The position numbers and the translations under genes were made by a program. The notes below the pieces were generated by a model. That model worked only from the letters and a program-made list of their open reading frames with translations. It did no database searches and had not been told where the DNA came from. From Methylobacterium thuringiense (GTDB lineage: Bacteria > Pseudomonadota > Alphaproteobacteria > Rhizobiales > Beijerinckiaceae), in contig NZ_BPRA01000003.1 of assembly GCF_022179645.1 (NCBI RefSeq), forward strand, positions 62,001-126,000: 64,000 nt of DNA, given 5' to 3'. The stretch's first letter is position 1, and every line of letters begins with the position of its first letter. Below are positions 1 to 12,530 of this stretch, piece by piece.

Positions 1-1851
<1,851 letters not shown>

Positions 1852-2005
1852 CGTGAACCTGCGGACTTCGAAAGCGTCGCCTGCGAGATGCCGAAACGGC
1901 ACCGTCAGCCGGCGTTGGGCGGGCTTATAGAGGTAAATATCGGGGGACGCATCCGAAAGAGCGGCGCTGAGCAGTGTCTGTTCACCGGGGCCGCTGCTGC
2001 ACTCG

Positions 2006-2101
2006 CCCGTCATTGCGGGCGCAGCGAAGCAATCCAGGGCCGCACCCGCGACGTCGGCCCATTGGCCCTGGATTGCTTCGCCTTCGGCTCGCAATGACGG
2101 G
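2006..2101. repeat. Intergenic palindromic repeat, copy 1 (RSEAIQ-type)
   Basis: The left arm starts CCCGTCATTGCG and ends GAAGCAATCCAGGGCC. The right arm starts GGCCCTGGATTGCTTCG and ends GCAATGACGGG. The arms are long, nearly perfect inverted repeats around a roughly 20-base centre. A second copy is at 15974-16064. Spurious frames through both copies read RSEAIQGR, a hallmark of this repeat in many alphaproteobacteria. Confidence 0.85.
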
Positions 2102-2114
2102 GATGGAAAGCCCC

Positions 2115-2867
2115 TTACTCCACCACGGCCAGCCGCGGGTTCGGCGTCAGCACCACCGCGAAATAATCGCCCCAGTCGGACCCTAGCTTCCAGTGATGGG
2201 CCGGGAAGGCGTCGACGAGGTCCTGGCCGTAGAGGTCGATGGCGTCGGCCCGGCAGATCATCACCTTGGCCGCCGCGACGATGTCTTCGCGGTCGATCAC
2301 GGCGAGCATGCGCATCTCGGGATGGCGCGCGAGCCACTCGTGCACCGCCACGATCAGCAGGGGGTAGCCCGGGTGCAGCATGTCGTCGAGGCAGAGAATG
2401 CCTTTCGGATGCAGGCTCTGCACGGCGAGGTCGAGGTCGGCGGTCAGGCTTTTGGGGGTGTGATCGCCGTCGACGTGCCAGAACCGCACCGGGCCACCGA
2501 GCGCGCCGTGGATGTCCGCGCGGGTGAGATCGCGGGCGGCGGCCTTGATCGCGACGACGCGGTCCTCGGCGAGCCCGAGCCGGGCGCAGTGGCCGTGAAA
2601 CCGGTCGATGATGCCGGCATCCGGCCAGTCGAAGGTGTCGATGCCGAGCGCCTTCTCGCCGGGCGCCAGTCCGAGGGCCATGGCGATGAAGAACCGGCCC
2701 TCGAAGGTGCCGATCTCGGCGAAATGACCCGCGATCCCGAGGTCACCCTGTCGGCGGATCACATGCGCGCAGATCGTCGCCGCGAAGCGCGAAGACATGC
2801 CGCGCACGCTCTCGTAGTCCTCGGCGATGTAACGGTCGACGGCCGGGTTGCCGGAGCGGAAGGTCAT
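2115..2867 (-). CDS. Class I SAM-dependent methyltransferase (Methyltransf_24-like)
   Basis: This 250-residue soluble protein looks like a class I SAM-dependent methyltransferase. The glycine-containing motif I is [11 protein letters not shown] (about residues 49-59). It is followed by the acidic strand ALGIDTFDW, and [12 protein letters not shown] (about 128-139) plus [13 protein letters not shown] give the motif II/metal-site pattern seen in the TylF/Methyltransf_24 group. Its substrate cannot be read from sequence. It is a single gene between glnE and the repeat upstream of secA, with no obvious operon partner. Chosen start: ATG at 2867. Confidence 0.7.
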   Translation of the reverse strand: MTFRSGNPAVDRYIAEDYESVRGMSSRFAATICAHVIRRQGDLGIAGHFAEIGTFEGRFFIAMALGLAPGEKALGIDTFDWPDAGIIDRFHGHCARLGLAEDRVVAIKAAARDLTRADIHGALGGPVRFWHVDGDHTPKSLTADLDLAVQSLHPKGILCLDDMLHPGYPLLIVAVHEWLARHPEMRMLAVIDREDIVAAAKVMICRADAIDLYGQDLVDAFPAHHWKLGSDWGDYFAVVLTPNPRLAVVE

Positions 2868-3032
2868 GGAGCCTCGTGGCGTTCGAGGGGAGTGATTTAT
2901 GCTGTCCGCTTAGGTCTGTTCGGCTCAGCAGCGTTTCCCTCCCCACAAGGAGGAAGAGGGCCTGCACAGGGCGACCCCAACCACTTGGATAGCGTCTTCC
3001 GGCTACACCGGACGTGCCGGGCTACACAATGC

Positions 3033-5945
3033 TCAGTGCTTCACCTTCAGCAGGTGATCGAACAACCCCCGCACCGCCTTGCGCCGGGTATCCAACTCCG
3101 TCTCCAGCGCCCGCGTATCCGGCAGGCTCACGGCGCGGGCGAGGCGGGCAAGGGCCACGGGTGTCGCCTTCGCGGGATCGCCCTCGACCATCAGGCGCTG
3201 CCAGTGGTGGACGTCGTCGAGGAGGCGGTAGGCCGCGACGAGGGTTTCGGCGTCGCCGGCCGGCAGCAGGTCGTGCTCCGCCGCGATCCGAAACACGGAC
3301 GGCGCGTCGAGCCCGATCAGGTCGCGCATCCTGGCGGCGTGGCCGAGCACCAGAGCCTGGGCCAGGAAGTCGAGGTCGAGCAGGCCGCCTGGTGCGAGCT
3401 TGAGGTCGAGGGGGCCGTCGTCGCCCTTCTCCTTGGCGACGAGGGCGCGCATGGCCCGCACCTCACGGTTCACGGTTTTTGGGTCGCGCGTCCGCATCAG
3501 GGCGTCGCGGATCACCGCTTTGGCCTCCTCGGCGAGGCTGGTATCGCCGGCGACGACGCGGGCGCGGCTCAACGCCATGTGTTCCCAGAGCTCGGCCTCC
3601 TCGCGCTGATAGTCGCGAAAACTGCGGAACTGCGTGGCGACCGAGCCCTGTCCGCCGCCGGGGCGCAGGCGCAGGTCGACCTCGTAGAAATGGCCGCGCC
3701 GGGTCGGGACGGTGAGCGCCGCGACGAGGCGCTGCGTCAGCCGGTTGAAGTAGACCGCCGCGTCGAGCGGGCGCTTGCCGGTGCTCGCACGGCTTTCCGC
3801 GTCGAAGTCGTAGAGGACCACGAGATCGAGGTCGGACTCCGCCGTGAGCTGATGCGAGCCGAGCCGGCCGAACCCGAGCACCGCCATGCGCCCGCCCGGA
3901 ACCGTGCCGTGCTCGGTAACGAAGTGCCCGGTGACCTCGTCGAGCGAACTCGCAACGGCCGCGTCGGCGATCGCCGAAAACGCCCGGCCGCCGCCCTCGG
4001 GCGTCAGGATGCCCGAGAGCAGGCGCGCGCCGGTGACGAAGCGAAGCTGGCGGGCCGCGTCGCGCGAGCGGTCGAGAAAGATCTCATGGCTGTCGGGCGT
4101 GCCGACGAGCCCACGGTAATGCGCGGCGATCTCGGCCGCGTCCGTCGTCGGCTCGACGAAGCCGGGGTCGATCACCGCGTCGAGCACATGCGGGCTGAAG
4201 GCGACGATGTCGGCCAGCCGCGGCGCGCTGCCGACGAGGTCGGCGAAGAGCGTGCGCAGGCGTTCGCGTTCGCGCAGGATGGTCAGGAGCTCGACGGCGG
4301 CCGGCATCCGGGCGAAGGCGCGGTCGAGGTTGTCGAGGGCCGCATCCGGGTCCGGCGTGCCGGCGAGCGCCTTGAGCAGCGCCGGAACCAGTTCGGTCAG
4401 CACCTCGCGGGCGCGGGCGCTGCGCACGGCCGAGCGCCGCCCGAAATGCCAGCCACGCACCGTCTCGGCCACGCGCTCCGGCTCGCGGAAGCCGAGTTTT
4501 CGCAGGGTTTCCAGCGTAGCGGGATCGTCCTCGGAACCCGAAAACACGAGGTCGCCGATCTCGGAAGACAGGTCCGGCCCCGCCTCGAACAGCAGGGCGT
4601 AATGCGCTTGCACCTGGCCGGCATGGCCCAGCAACGCCTGCTCGAATTCCTTTCGGGTCTCGTATCCGGCGAAGCGCGAAAACCGTCCCAGCTCGGCTTC
4701 GTCGGTGGGAAGGCGCTGGGTCTGCTCGTCGCGGACCATTTGGAGGCGGTGCTCGATGGTGCGCAGGAAGCCGTAGGCCGCGCCGAGTTCGTCGCGGGCT
4801 TGCCCCGAGATCCAGCCGTCCGCCTGCAGGGCCGACAGCATCGGGATCGTGCCGCGCCCGCGCAGGTCCGGCCGCCGGCCGCCGAAGACGAGCTGCTGCG
4901 TCTGCACGAAAAACTCGATCTCGCGGATGCCGCCGCGCCCGAGCTTGATGTCGTGGCCGGCGACGGCCAGCGCCTCGTGTCCGCGCACGGCGTGGATCTG
5001 CCGCTTCATGGCGTGGACGTCGGCGATGGCCGCGAAATCGAAGTACTTGCGCCAGACGAAGGGCGTCAGGTCCTTGAGGAAGCGCTCGCCTGCCGGGACG
5101 TCGCCGGCGATCGGCCGCGCCTTGATGAAGGCGGCACGCTCCCAGTTCTGCCCGGTGCTCTCGTAATAGTGATAGGCGGAATCGAGGCTCAGCGCCGTCG
5201 GAGTCGAGCCGGGGTCGGGCCGCAGGCGATAGTCGACGCGGTGGACGTAGCCCTCGGCGGTGCGCTCCTGCAGCAGCTTCGCCATGCCCTGCGCCAACTT
5301 CGAAAAGAACGGCGTCGGCTCCAGGCCCTCCCTGAGCGGCGCGGCTGCGCCGTCGAAGAGCACGATCAGGTCGACGTCGCTCGAATAGTTCAGCTCCCGG
5401 CCGCCGAGCTTTCCGAGGCCCAGTACGACGAGGCCGGACTCAACCTGCGGGTTCTTCCGGTCTTTTGGAACGAACCGGCCGGCCGCTGCCGCCTGCAGCA
5501 GCATCGCGTCGGCCGCGGCCGAGACCGAGGCGTCGGCGAAGTCCGACAGCGCCTCCGTCACCGTCTTCACCGGCCAGACGCCGCCGATATCGGCGAGCGC
5601 AACCAGCAGCGCATGTTCGGCCCGGTTGATGCGGAGCCGGGCGCCGATCGCGTCGAGGTCGTCGGTCTCGCGCCCGGCCGCGCACTGGTCGGCGACGATG
5701 CGGGCATCGGTCGCTTCCGGCGCCTCGTCGAACAGCCGCGCGAGGCCTTCGGGATCGCGGGCGGCGAGGCCCCAGAGGAAGGTCGAGTGGTCGGCCAGCG
5801 TCAGCAGCAGGTCGCGCGCCGGCCCGGTCCGGAGCGATGCCGGCAACGCGCCTGCGATCGTCGCAAAGCGCGCCTCCGCCTCGTCCGGGTTCGACGGGGG
5901 AGGAATGGCGCCGAGGCGCGCGATCAGCTTCGGCCGGCTTCTCAT
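3033..5945 (-). CDS. glnE: Bifunctional glutamine synthetase adenylyltransferase/adenylyl-removing enzyme
   Basis: GlnE adds AMP to glutamine synthetase, or removes it, under control of PII and so tunes ammonia assimilation. The 970-residue product has the expected two-nucleotidyltransferase layout. The first metal-binding motif is SSDVDLIVLFDG near residue 187 and the second is ESDLDLVVLYDF near residue 706, each followed by its helical domain; the linker contains GRGGIREIEFFVQ. Length matches the family (about 950-1000). It starts 17 bases downstream of the stop of the large hybrid kinase, so the two may be cotranscribed. A 1267-residue antisense frame over this gene is a codon-bias shadow. 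Confidence 0.96.
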   Translation of the reverse strand: MRSRPKLIARLGAIPPPSNPDEAEARFATIAGALPASLRTGPARDLLLTLADHSTFLWGLAARDPEGLARLFDEAPEATDARIVADQCAAGRETDDLDAIGARLRINRAEHALLVALADIGGVWPVKTVTEALSDFADASVSAAADAMLLQAAAAGRFVPKDRKNPQVESGLVVLGLGKLGGRELNYSSDVDLIVLFDGAAAPLREGLEPTPFFSKLAQGMAKLLQERTAEGYVHRVDYRLRPDPGSTPTALSLDSAYHYYESTGQNWERAAFIKARPIAGDVPAGERFLKDLTPFVWRKYFDFAAIADVHAMKRQIHAVRGHEALAVAGHDIKLGRGGIREIEFFVQTQQLVFGGRRPDLRGRGTIPMLSALQADGWISGQARDELGAAYGFLRTIEHRLQMVRDEQTQRLPTDEAELGRFSRFAGYETRKEFEQALLGHAGQVQAHYALLFEAGPDLSSEIGDLVFSGSEDDPATLETLRKLGFREPERVAETVRGWHFGRRSAVRSARAREVLTELVPALLKALAGTPDPDAALDNLDRAFARMPAAVELLTILRERERLRTLFADLVGSAPRLADIVAFSPHVLDAVIDPGFVEPTTDAAEIAAHYRGLVGTPDSHEIFLDRSRDAARQLRFVTGARLLSGILTPEGGGRAFSAIADAAVASSLDEVTGHFVTEHGTVPGGRMAVLGFGRLGSHQLTAESDLDLVVLYDFDAESRASTGKRPLDAAVYFNRLTQRLVAALTVPTRRGHFYEVDLRLRPGGGQGSVATQFRSFRDYQREEAELWEHMALSRARVVAGDTSLAEEAKAVIRDALMRTRDPKTVNREVRAMRALVAKEKGDDGPLDLKLAPGGLLDLDFLAQALVLGHAARMRDLIGLDAPSVFRIAAEHDLLPAGDAETLVAAYRLLDDVHHWQRLMVEGDPAKATPVALARLARAVSLPDTRALETELDTRRKAVRGLFDHLLKVKH

Positions 5946-5961
5946 GGCGCCTCCACGCTTG

Positions 5962-8900
5962 CTATTCCACCCTCGGCCGCCGCCACCGCGCGCTGACCCG
6001 TCGCAGAACCCGCGACAGCTGTTCGGCCGAGTAGGGCTTGTGCAGAAGCTCGAAGCCGTGCGCGCCCTCCTGGGCGAGGACGTGACTGTAGCCGGAGGCG
6101 AGCACCACCGGCAGGTCGGGCAGGCGGCGGCGGAGTTCTTCCGCCAGCGCCACGCCGCCCATGCCCGGCATCACCACGTCGGAGAACACCACGTCGAAAC
6201 CGGCGCCGTCGCTGCCGAGCGTGTCGAGCGCCTCCTCGGCATTGGCCGACCAAGCGGTGGCGTAGCCGAGATCCTGCAGGATCTGCGTGGCGAAGCGGCC
6301 GACCTCGATGTTGTCCTCGACGACGAGCACGCGCCGCCCGGTCCCGTCGGAGGAGAGGTCGGATTCGAGGGCCTGGACGATCTCGCCGCCTTCCGGCGCC
6401 TCGATCTCGGGCAGGTAGAGCGTGAAGGTGGTCCCGGTGCCGGGCTCGCTCTCCACCGAGACGTCGCCGCCCGATTGCTTGGCGAAGCCGAAGACCTGGC
6501 TGAGGCCGAGGCCGGTGCCGCGCCCGACTTCCTTCGTCGTGAAGAATGGCTCGAAGATATGTGCCAGCGCCTCGGAGCCGATGCCCGAGCCGGTATCGTG
6601 AAGCGAGACGGCGGCGAAGGGCCCGCGCGCGCCGGCATGGCCGCGCAAGGCCGGCATCGGTGTCGAGCAGACGAGACGGAGCGTCAGCGTACCCTCGCCA
6701 TCCATGGCGTCGCGGGCGTTGACGGCCATGTTCACCAGTGCCGTCTCGAACTGGCTGATATCGGCCCGGATGAAGCAGGGATGGTCCGGCACGTGCGCCA
6801 CGACGCTGATACGCGCGCCGGTGACGGTGTCGAGCATGTCGGCGACGCTTCCGAGCCGGCTGCCGACGTCGAATACCTCGGGCTTCAGCGCCTGCCGGCG
6901 GGCGAAGGCGAGGAGCTGGCCGGTGAGCTTGGCCGCCCGCTCCACCGTGTCCGACACGGCGTCCATGTAGCGCTTGCGCCGGTCATCCGGCAGGTCGGGC
7001 CTGCGCAGGAAGTCGACCGAGGAGCGGATGATCGTCAGGAGGTTGTTGAAGTCGTGCGCGACGCCGCCGGTGAGCTGGCCGACCGCCTCCATCTTCTGCG
7101 ACTGGCGCAGGGCTTCCTGGGCGTGGGTCAGCTCCTCGTGCCGCTCGCGCTCGACGGTGACGTCGCGGCCGTAGGCGTAGACGAGCTCGCCCTCCACCGA
7201 GGTCTGCCAGGCGATGGTGCGATAGCTGCCGTCGAAATGCCGGTAGCGGTTCTCGAAGTTGGACAGGCTTTCGTGCGTGGCGACCTCGTGCGCGCGCCGG
7301 CTGCGCTCAATGTCCTCGGGCGCGAGGAAATCGAGGAAGTTGCGTCCCAGGATCTCGTCCGAGCGAAAGCCGAGCGTGGTCTCCCAGGCCGGGTTCACGG
7401 CGCGGAAGACCCCCGTCCGATCGATGATCGCGAGCAGGTCGCGGGCGTTGCGCCAGACGCGGTCGCGTTCGGCCGTACGCTCGGCCACCTGCGCTTCGAG
7501 CGTCTCGTTGAGCCGCCGCAACTGCAGTTCCAGGTGGCGGCGCGGTGAGACGTCGTTGAACAGGACTGCGACCCGGCAGACCGACGGCTCGCCGCTGCGG
7601 AAGGCGTAGACATCGTACCAGCGGCCGTCGAGCGCCTCCGCCGCGTTCTCGAAGCGCTTCGATTCACCCGTGAGCGCGACCTGCCCGTAGGTGTCGAACC
7701 AGTGCTGCTCCATGTCCGGCGCGAAATCGCGCATCGTCCGTCCGACGGCAGCCGTCAGGCCGGTCTGGCGTTCGAAGGCCGGGTTGACCTCGACGAAGCG
7801 GTAATCGACCGGTCGGCCGTCCGCGTCGAAGATCATGTCGATGATGCAGAAGCCGGCATCGATGGAGTCGAACAGGGAGCGGTAGCGCTCCTCGCTCTCG
7901 TGCAGGCGCGATTGCGTCGTCTTCTGGTGGGTGACGTCGATCACGGTGCCGGCGTAGCGCAGCGGCCGCCCGTCCGCGCTCGCGTAGCAGCGGCCGCGCG
8001 CGACGAGCCAGCGCTCGCTGGCGGCCGGCTTCACCCGGAACTCGACGGCGTAGTCGCTCAGGGATTCCAGCGCTGCCGTGATGTGATCCGAGACGGCCTG
8101 CCTGTCCTCCGCTTGAACCTTGCCGAGCAGCGTATCGAGGGGCACGCCGTCGGCGAGCGTCTTCGCCGGCATCTCGAAGAAGCCCGCGTAGCGCTCGTCC
8201 CCCTGGACGACGTTCCTGTCGACGTCCCAATCGAAGAAGCCGACCCGGCCGGTATCGAGGGCGATCTCCTGGCGCTGCACGACCTCGTCGAGTGCCTCGC
8301 GGGCGAGCTGGTCACTGGTCCGGTCGCGCAGCACCTTCACGAAGCCGATCGGTGCACCGGCCTCGTCGCGCAACGGCGTCATCTCGCCACTCGCCCAGAA
8401 GCGCTCGCCGCCCTTGCGCAAGTGCCAGCGCTCGTCGTTGCCGATGCCGGTCTCCGCCGCCAGGCGCATCTCGGCCTCGATCTGCCCCTTGGCGCGGTCC
8501 TCCGGCGTGAAGAAGCGTTCGGCGGTCTGGTCGAGCATCTCGGCCTCGTCCCAGCCGAGGATGCGCCGGGCGCCCTCGTTCCACTCGGTGACCCGGCCGT
8601 CGCGGTCCGTGGCGATGATGGCGTAGTCGATGGCGCTATCGAGGATCTGGCGGTGGCGCGTCGCGCCCTCGCGCTTCGAGGCCTCGGCGCCGGCCCGCTC
8701 GACCGCGTCCCAGGTGCGCGCGGCGACGTCTTCGACCAGCGTGACGTCGTCCCAGGTCCAGCCACGCGGCTCGTTCTCGGTCGCGTAGAGCGTCGCGATC
8801 AGGCGCCCGTCGCGCACCAGCGGCACCCCGACGAAGGCGCGGACGCCGACGGCTTGCCAGACCGAAGGGTCGGCCGTCGTACCGGACGCGACGTCGGTCA

Positions 8901-10083
8901 CGACGATGGTCTTGCCGGCGCGCAGCTTGCCCAGCAACTCGCCGCCGAAGGCTTCGATGTCCTGGGGACCAGTCGTCGGCTGGACACCGTCGGTGAAGCC
9001 GACCTCGCGCACGATGGTGTGCCCGTCAGGCTGTATGCGCCCATAGCCGGTGCGGGGGACCTTGAGGTGGCGGCCCAACGCCTCGACCGACGCCGACATG
9101 ATCGCATGCGGATCGGTCAGCGCCCGGATCGTGTCGGTGAGCTTGAGCAGGAAGGCCTGGCGCGCCTCGCTGGCGGCGAGACGGGCCTCGCTGGCACGCA
9201 GGGCCGCCTCGGTCTCGCGCCGTGCCGTGACGTCGGTCGAAATGCCGACCATGACGCGCGGGCTGCCGTCCTCCGCGTAGCTCGGCCGGCCATGCATGTG
9301 CAGCCAGCACTCGCCGCCATCCGGCCGGATGCAGCGGTACTCGATGTCGTAGTCGGTCCGCCCAGCGATCGCCTCCGCCACCGCGGCCTGCATCCGCTCG
9401 CGATCGTCCGGGTGAACGCCCGCCTTCAAATCCTCGTAGGTGAAGCGCTCGTCATGCGTGCGTCCGAAATGCGCCCGGCAGGTCTCCGAAGCCTGCAGAT
9501 CGAGCGTCCACAGGTCGAGTTCCCAGTCGCCCTGGCCGGCGGCGGCGAGGGCGAGCCGCAGGCGGGTTTCGCTGCGGCGCAGGGCCTGGTCGGTGCGGCG
9601 CATCTCGAGTTGGGTCATCACTGTGCGGGCCAGCGCCCGCAGGATGAAGATCTGCTGCTCGCTGAGTTCGTGCGGCACCCGGTCGAGCACGCAGAGCGTG
9701 CCGATGACCCAGCCTTCGGAACTCTTCAGGGGAACGCCGGCATAGAAGCGCAGATGCGGCGGGCCGCTGACGAGCGGATTGTCCGCCAGTTCGGGATTCT
9801 CCGAGAGATCCGGGACGATCAGGAGATCGGCCTTCTCCAGCGTGTCCGTGCAGAAGCCGAGATGCAGCGTCATCTCGCGGGCCTCGTGGCCGACGGCGGC
9901 CTTGATCCACTGGCGGTCGGCGTCGATGAAGTTGATATGCGCCATCGCCGTGCCGCAGGCCTGAGCGGCCATCTGCGCGATGTCGTCGAACTCGGGCTCG
10001 GGCGGCGTGTCGAGAATGTCGTAGCTGTGCAGAGCCGCGAGACGCCCCGCCTCGTCCCCGTTCGCTGGGGGTTCGACCGTCAT
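5962..10083 (-). CDS. Multi-PAS/GAF hybrid sensor histidine kinase with C-terminal receiver
   Basis: This 1373-residue soluble sensor has no evident membrane segments. Approximate order: GAF (1-155), PAS (165-285), GAF (305-450), four further PAS/PAC units to about 990, HisKA with phospho-acceptor HDFNNLLTI near 1009, HATPase with [21 protein letters not shown], and a receiver with [13 protein letters not shown] near the end. The start was taken at ATG 10083 because the coding-like GAF begins there ([20 protein letters not shown]); the upstream extension is low-complexity Arg/Pro/Ala. The last 380 residues closely resemble the kinase of the kai operon at 32754-34502. The signal is unknown; several PAS and GAF folds suggest light, redox or small-ligand sensing. 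Confidence 0.88.
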   Translation of the reverse strand: MTVEPPANGDEAGRLAALHSYDILDTPPEPEFDDIAQMAAQACGTAMAHINFIDADRQWIKAAVGHEAREMTLHLGFCTDTLEKADLLIVPDLSENPELADNPLVSGPPHLRFYAGVPLKSSEGWVIGTLCVLDRVPHELSEQQIFILRALARTVMTQLEMRRTDQALRRSETRLRLALAAAGQGDWELDLWTLDLQASETCRAHFGRTHDERFTYEDLKAGVHPDDRERMQAAVAEAIAGRTDYDIEYRCIRPDGGECWLHMHGRPSYAEDGSPRVMVGISTDVTARRETEAALRASEARLAASEARQAFLLKLTDTIRALTDPHAIMSASVEALGRHLKVPRTGYGRIQPDGHTIVREVGFTDGVQPTTGPQDIEAFGGELLGKLRAGKTIVVTDVASGTTADPSVWQAVGVRAFVGVPLVRDGRLIATLYATENEPRGWTWDDVTLVEDVAARTWDAVERAGAEASKREGATRHRQILDSAIDYAIIATDRDGRVTEWNEGARRILGWDEAEMLDQTAERFFTPEDRAKGQIEAEMRLAAETGIGNDERWHLRKGGERFWASGEMTPLRDEAGAPIGFVKVLRDRTSDQLAREALDEVVQRQEIALDTGRVGFFDWDVDRNVVQGDERYAGFFEMPAKTLADGVPLDTLLGKVQAEDRQAVSDHITAALESLSDYAVEFRVKPAASERWLVARGRCYASADGRPLRYAGTVIDVTHQKTTQSRLHESEERYRSLFDSIDAGFCIIDMIFDADGRPVDYRFVEVNPAFERQTGLTAAVGRTMRDFAPDMEQHWFDTYGQVALTGESKRFENAAEALDGRWYDVYAFRSGEPSVCRVAVLFNDVSPRRHLELQLRRLNETLEAQVAERTAERDRVWRNARDLLAIIDRTGVFRAVNPAWETTLGFRSDEILGRNFLDFLAPEDIERSRRAHEVATHESLSNFENRYRHFDGSYRTIAWQTSVEGELVYAYGRDVTVERERHEELTHAQEALRQSQKMEAVGQLTGGVAHDFNNLLTIIRSSVDFLRRPDLPDDRRKRYMDAVSDTVERAAKLTGQLLAFARRQALKPEVFDVGSRLGSVADMLDTVTGARISVVAHVPDHPCFIRADISQFETALVNMAVNARDAMDGEGTLTLRLVCSTPMPALRGHAGARGPFAAVSLHDTGSGIGSEALAHIFEPFFTTKEVGRGTGLGLSQVFGFAKQSGGDVSVESEPGTGTTFTLYLPEIEAPEGGEIVQALESDLSSDGTGRRVLVVEDNIEVGRFATQILQDLGYATAWSANAEEALDTLGSDGAGFDVVFSDVVMPGMGGVALAEELRRRLPDLPVVLASGYSHVLAQEGAHGFELLHKPYSAEQLSRVLRRVSARWRRPRVE

Positions 10084-10213
10084 CGGCGGACGCCGTAGCG
10101 CGGCAGGGGCGCATCGCGAAAACGGTCTCGATGGAGAGGGTCGCGCGGCGGCACATGAAGCATGCCGGTCTCCTAGCATGTGACCAAGCGGGTGTCGCTT
10201 TCGCGCCGGGCCT

Positions 10214-11626
10214 TCAGGCGACCGGCAGCGACAGCCTAACCGCGAGACCCGGCGCGTTGTTTCGCAAGGCCAGTGTCCCGCCATGCAGCCGCACCACCGC
10301 GTTCACGAGGCTTAAGCCGAGCCCGAAGCCGGGGCGCGACCGGGCGTCGTCCAACCGCACGAAACGGTCGAGCACGCGGCCGTGCTCGCTCTCTGGAATG
10401 CCGGGTCCATGGTCGGCGACGACGAGTTCGATCCCGTCCGGCCCGCGCCGCGCCGTCATCGCGATGCGCCGTTCGCCGCTGCCGGACGCGCCGTACTTGA
10501 TGGCGTTGTCGGCGAGGTTGGCGAGCGCCTGGCCGACGAGTTCGCGGTTGCCGTGGAGCATCAGGCCGGGCTCCGCGTCCACGGTGAGCGTCAGCCCGTT
10601 CTCCTCGGCCAGCGCTTCGTAGAGTTCGCCGACCTCGCGCAAGGCTTGGCCGGCATCGATCTCCGAGAAAGATTCGCGGGCGCTCCCGGCTTCGAGGCGC
10701 GCGATGGTGAGAAGCGCCTCGAACACCCGGATCAGCCCGTCGCTCTCCTCGATCACCGCCCCGATCGCCGTCCGAAGCTCCTCCGGCGAGCGCTCGCCGC
10801 GGAGCGCTTCGTCGGCGTGGTTGCGCAAGCGGGTGAGGGGCGTCTTGAGGTCGTGGGCGATGTTGTCGGAGACCTCGCGCATGCCGCGCATCAGCTCGCC
10901 GATGCGCTCCAGCATGAGGTTCAGGTTCTGGGCGAGCCGGTCGAGCTCGTCGCCGGTGCCGGCCACGCGCAGGCGCCCGTCGAGATTGCCGGCCATGATG
11001 CTGCGTGTGGTCTCGGTCATGTCGTCGACGCGCTTGAGCACGCGGCTCGCCACGAACCAGCCGCCGACGACCCCGAGCAGCAGGATCAGCGCCAGCGCGG
11101 TGCCGAAGGTGTTGCCGATGGCGGCGCGTAGCCTGTCGCGCTCCTCGATGTCGCGGCCGACGAGCAGGCGGAAGCCGCCGGCCAAGGTGTAGATACGCAC
11201 GATGGCGCGGTGCTGCACGTCCTTCGAATCTGCGTCGCGGCCGTAGGAAATCTCGAACTGGCCGGAGCTCGACAGCAGCCCCGAGGGCAGCGAGCCGACA
11301 TTGCCGACGATATGCTCGCCGGCCGGCGTGGTGACGAGGTAGAGCGAGGCACCGGGCTCCTTGGCGCGGCGCTCGATCACCGTGATGAGCTTGCGCAGGC
11401 CGCCGGTGGTGTATTGCTCCTGCAGCCCGTTGATCTCGGCCTCGATGGTCTGGACGATCTGGTCGTCGAGGACGCTGCGCGCGTTCCAGGCGACGTAGCC
11501 GAGCGCCAACACCGCGAAGACCGCGAAGACGGCGAGATAGACCAGCGACAGCTTGAACGCCGTGGTGCGAAAAAGCTTGCCGACCCGCGCCAGCAGGTTT
11601 TCGCGATGCGGCGCCGGGCCACTCAC
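10214..11626 (-). CDS. Transmembrane sensor histidine kinase (OmpR-type partner)
   Basis: The 470-residue kinase has two membrane helices, LSLVYLAVFAVFAVLALGYV near the N terminus and TALALILLLGVVGGWFVA (about 165-182), enclosing a periplasmic sensor domain. HAMP follows, then HisKA with SDNIAHDLKTPLTRLRNHAD, the N-box LADNAIKYG, DHGPGIPESE and GFGLGLSLVNAVV. The start is GTG at 11626, whose GTGA overlaps the regulator stop by 4 bases, indicating translational coupling. Family resemblance is to QseC/CusS-like kinases; the stimulus is not apparent. Confidence 0.9.
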   Translation of the reverse strand: MSGPAPHRENLLARVGKLFRTTAFKLSLVYLAVFAVFAVLALGYVAWNARSVLDDQIVQTIEAEINGLQEQYTTGGLRKLITVIERRAKEPGASLYLVTTPAGEHIVGNVGSLPSGLLSSSGQFEISYGRDADSKDVQHRAIVRIYTLAGGFRLLVGRDIEERDRLRAAIGNTFGTALALILLLGVVGGWFVASRVLKRVDDMTETTRSIMAGNLDGRLRVAGTGDELDRLAQNLNLMLERIGELMRGMREVSDNIAHDLKTPLTRLRNHADEALRGERSPEELRTAIGAVIEESDGLIRVFEALLTIARLEAGSARESFSEIDAGQALREVGELYEALAEENGLTLTVDAEPGLMLHGNRELVGQALANLADNAIKYGASGSGERRIAMTARRGPDGIELVVADHGPGIPESEHGRVLDRFVRLDDARSRPGFGLGLSLVNAVVRLHGGTLALRNNAPGLAVRLSLPVA

Positions 11627-12321
11627 GACGCGCGCGGCTCCTCGGCGCGGACGACGTAGCCGGCGCCGCGCACGGTCTGGATCAGCGCATGCTCGTGGCC
11701 GCGGTCGATCTTTCCGCGCAGCCGCGAGACGTGGACGTCGATGACGTTGGTCTGCGGGTCGAAATGGTAGTCCCAGACGTTCTCCAGCAGCATCGTCCGG
11801 GTCACCACTTGGCCTGCATGACGCATGAGGTATTCGAGCAGCCGGAACTCGCGCGGCTGCAGCACGATCTCGCGGCCGGCCCGCACGACTCGGTGCGAGA
11901 GCCGGTCGAGTTCGAGGTCGCCGACGCGGTACGCCGTCGCCTCGGTCGCGCCGGCCGTGCTCGACCGCCGGCGGGCCAGCACCTCGGCCCGGGCCAGCAG
12001 CTCCGAGAAGGCGTAGGGCTTCGGCAGGTAGTCGTCGCCCCCGGCGCGCAGGCCCTTGACCCGGTCGTCGACCTGGCCAAGCGCCGAGAGGATCAGCACT
12101 GGCGTCGCCACCTCCTGCTCGCGCAAGCTTCGGATCAGCGAGAGCCCATCGAGCTTCGGCAGCATGCGGTCGACGATGAGTAGATCGTAGCCGCCCTCGC
12201 GGGCCATGGCGTAGCCGTCGAGCCCGTCCGAGGCCTGGTCGGCGACGTGGCCGGCCTCGCGGAAGGCCTTGACGAGGTAGGCGACGGCCTCGCGGTCGTC
12301 TTCGATGATGAGGAGGCGCAT
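11623..12321 (-). CDS. OmpR/PhoB-family response regulator
   Basis: The 232-residue regulator begins MRLLIIEDDREAVAYLVKAF. Acidic pocket residues and phospho-acceptor Asp lie in DLLIVDRMLPKLDG (about 46-59), with a conserved Lys in YLPKPYAFSELLARAEVL. The C-terminal winged helix reads LQPREFRLLEYLMRHAGQVV, then VIDVHVSRLRGKID and a VRGAGYVV hairpin. It is the first gene of a two-gene unit with the kinase, overlapping it by 4 bases. The ATG at 12321 was chosen over upstream starts because the receiver fold begins immediately. Confidence 0.93.
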   Translation of the reverse strand: MRLLIIEDDREAVAYLVKAFREAGHVADQASDGLDGYAMAREGGYDLLIVDRMLPKLDGLSLIRSLREQEVATPVLILSALGQVDDRVKGLRAGGDDYLPKPYAFSELLARAEVLARRRSSTAGATEATAYRVGDLELDRLSHRVVRAGREIVLQPREFRLLEYLMRHAGQVVTRTMLLENVWDYHFDPQTNVIDVHVSRLRGKIDRGHEHALIQTVRGAGYVVRAEEPRAS

Positions 12322-12530
12322 TGCGCTTGTCAGATAGGCCTTCGCCGCCCGGCCGGAAATGGCTCTGCCGCGCGAGCGGAGCGGCAACCGTCACAATTAA
12401 ACCATACCGTCTACACACCCTCGAACGGCAGGTTCAACGCCCTGCGCGCACGCGATTTTCCGAGATCTTTCGCAGTCGTTCGGCACGTCGTGTCCCGATG
12501 ACGGGGACTGCCTGGAGTCGATACCGGCAC

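Noticed and set aside
2193-5996. 1267-residue plus-strand frame opposite glnE
   Set aside because: It is the antisense of a clear glnE; composition is Arg/Gly/Ala/Val-rich with no family resemblance, as expected from third-position GC bias.
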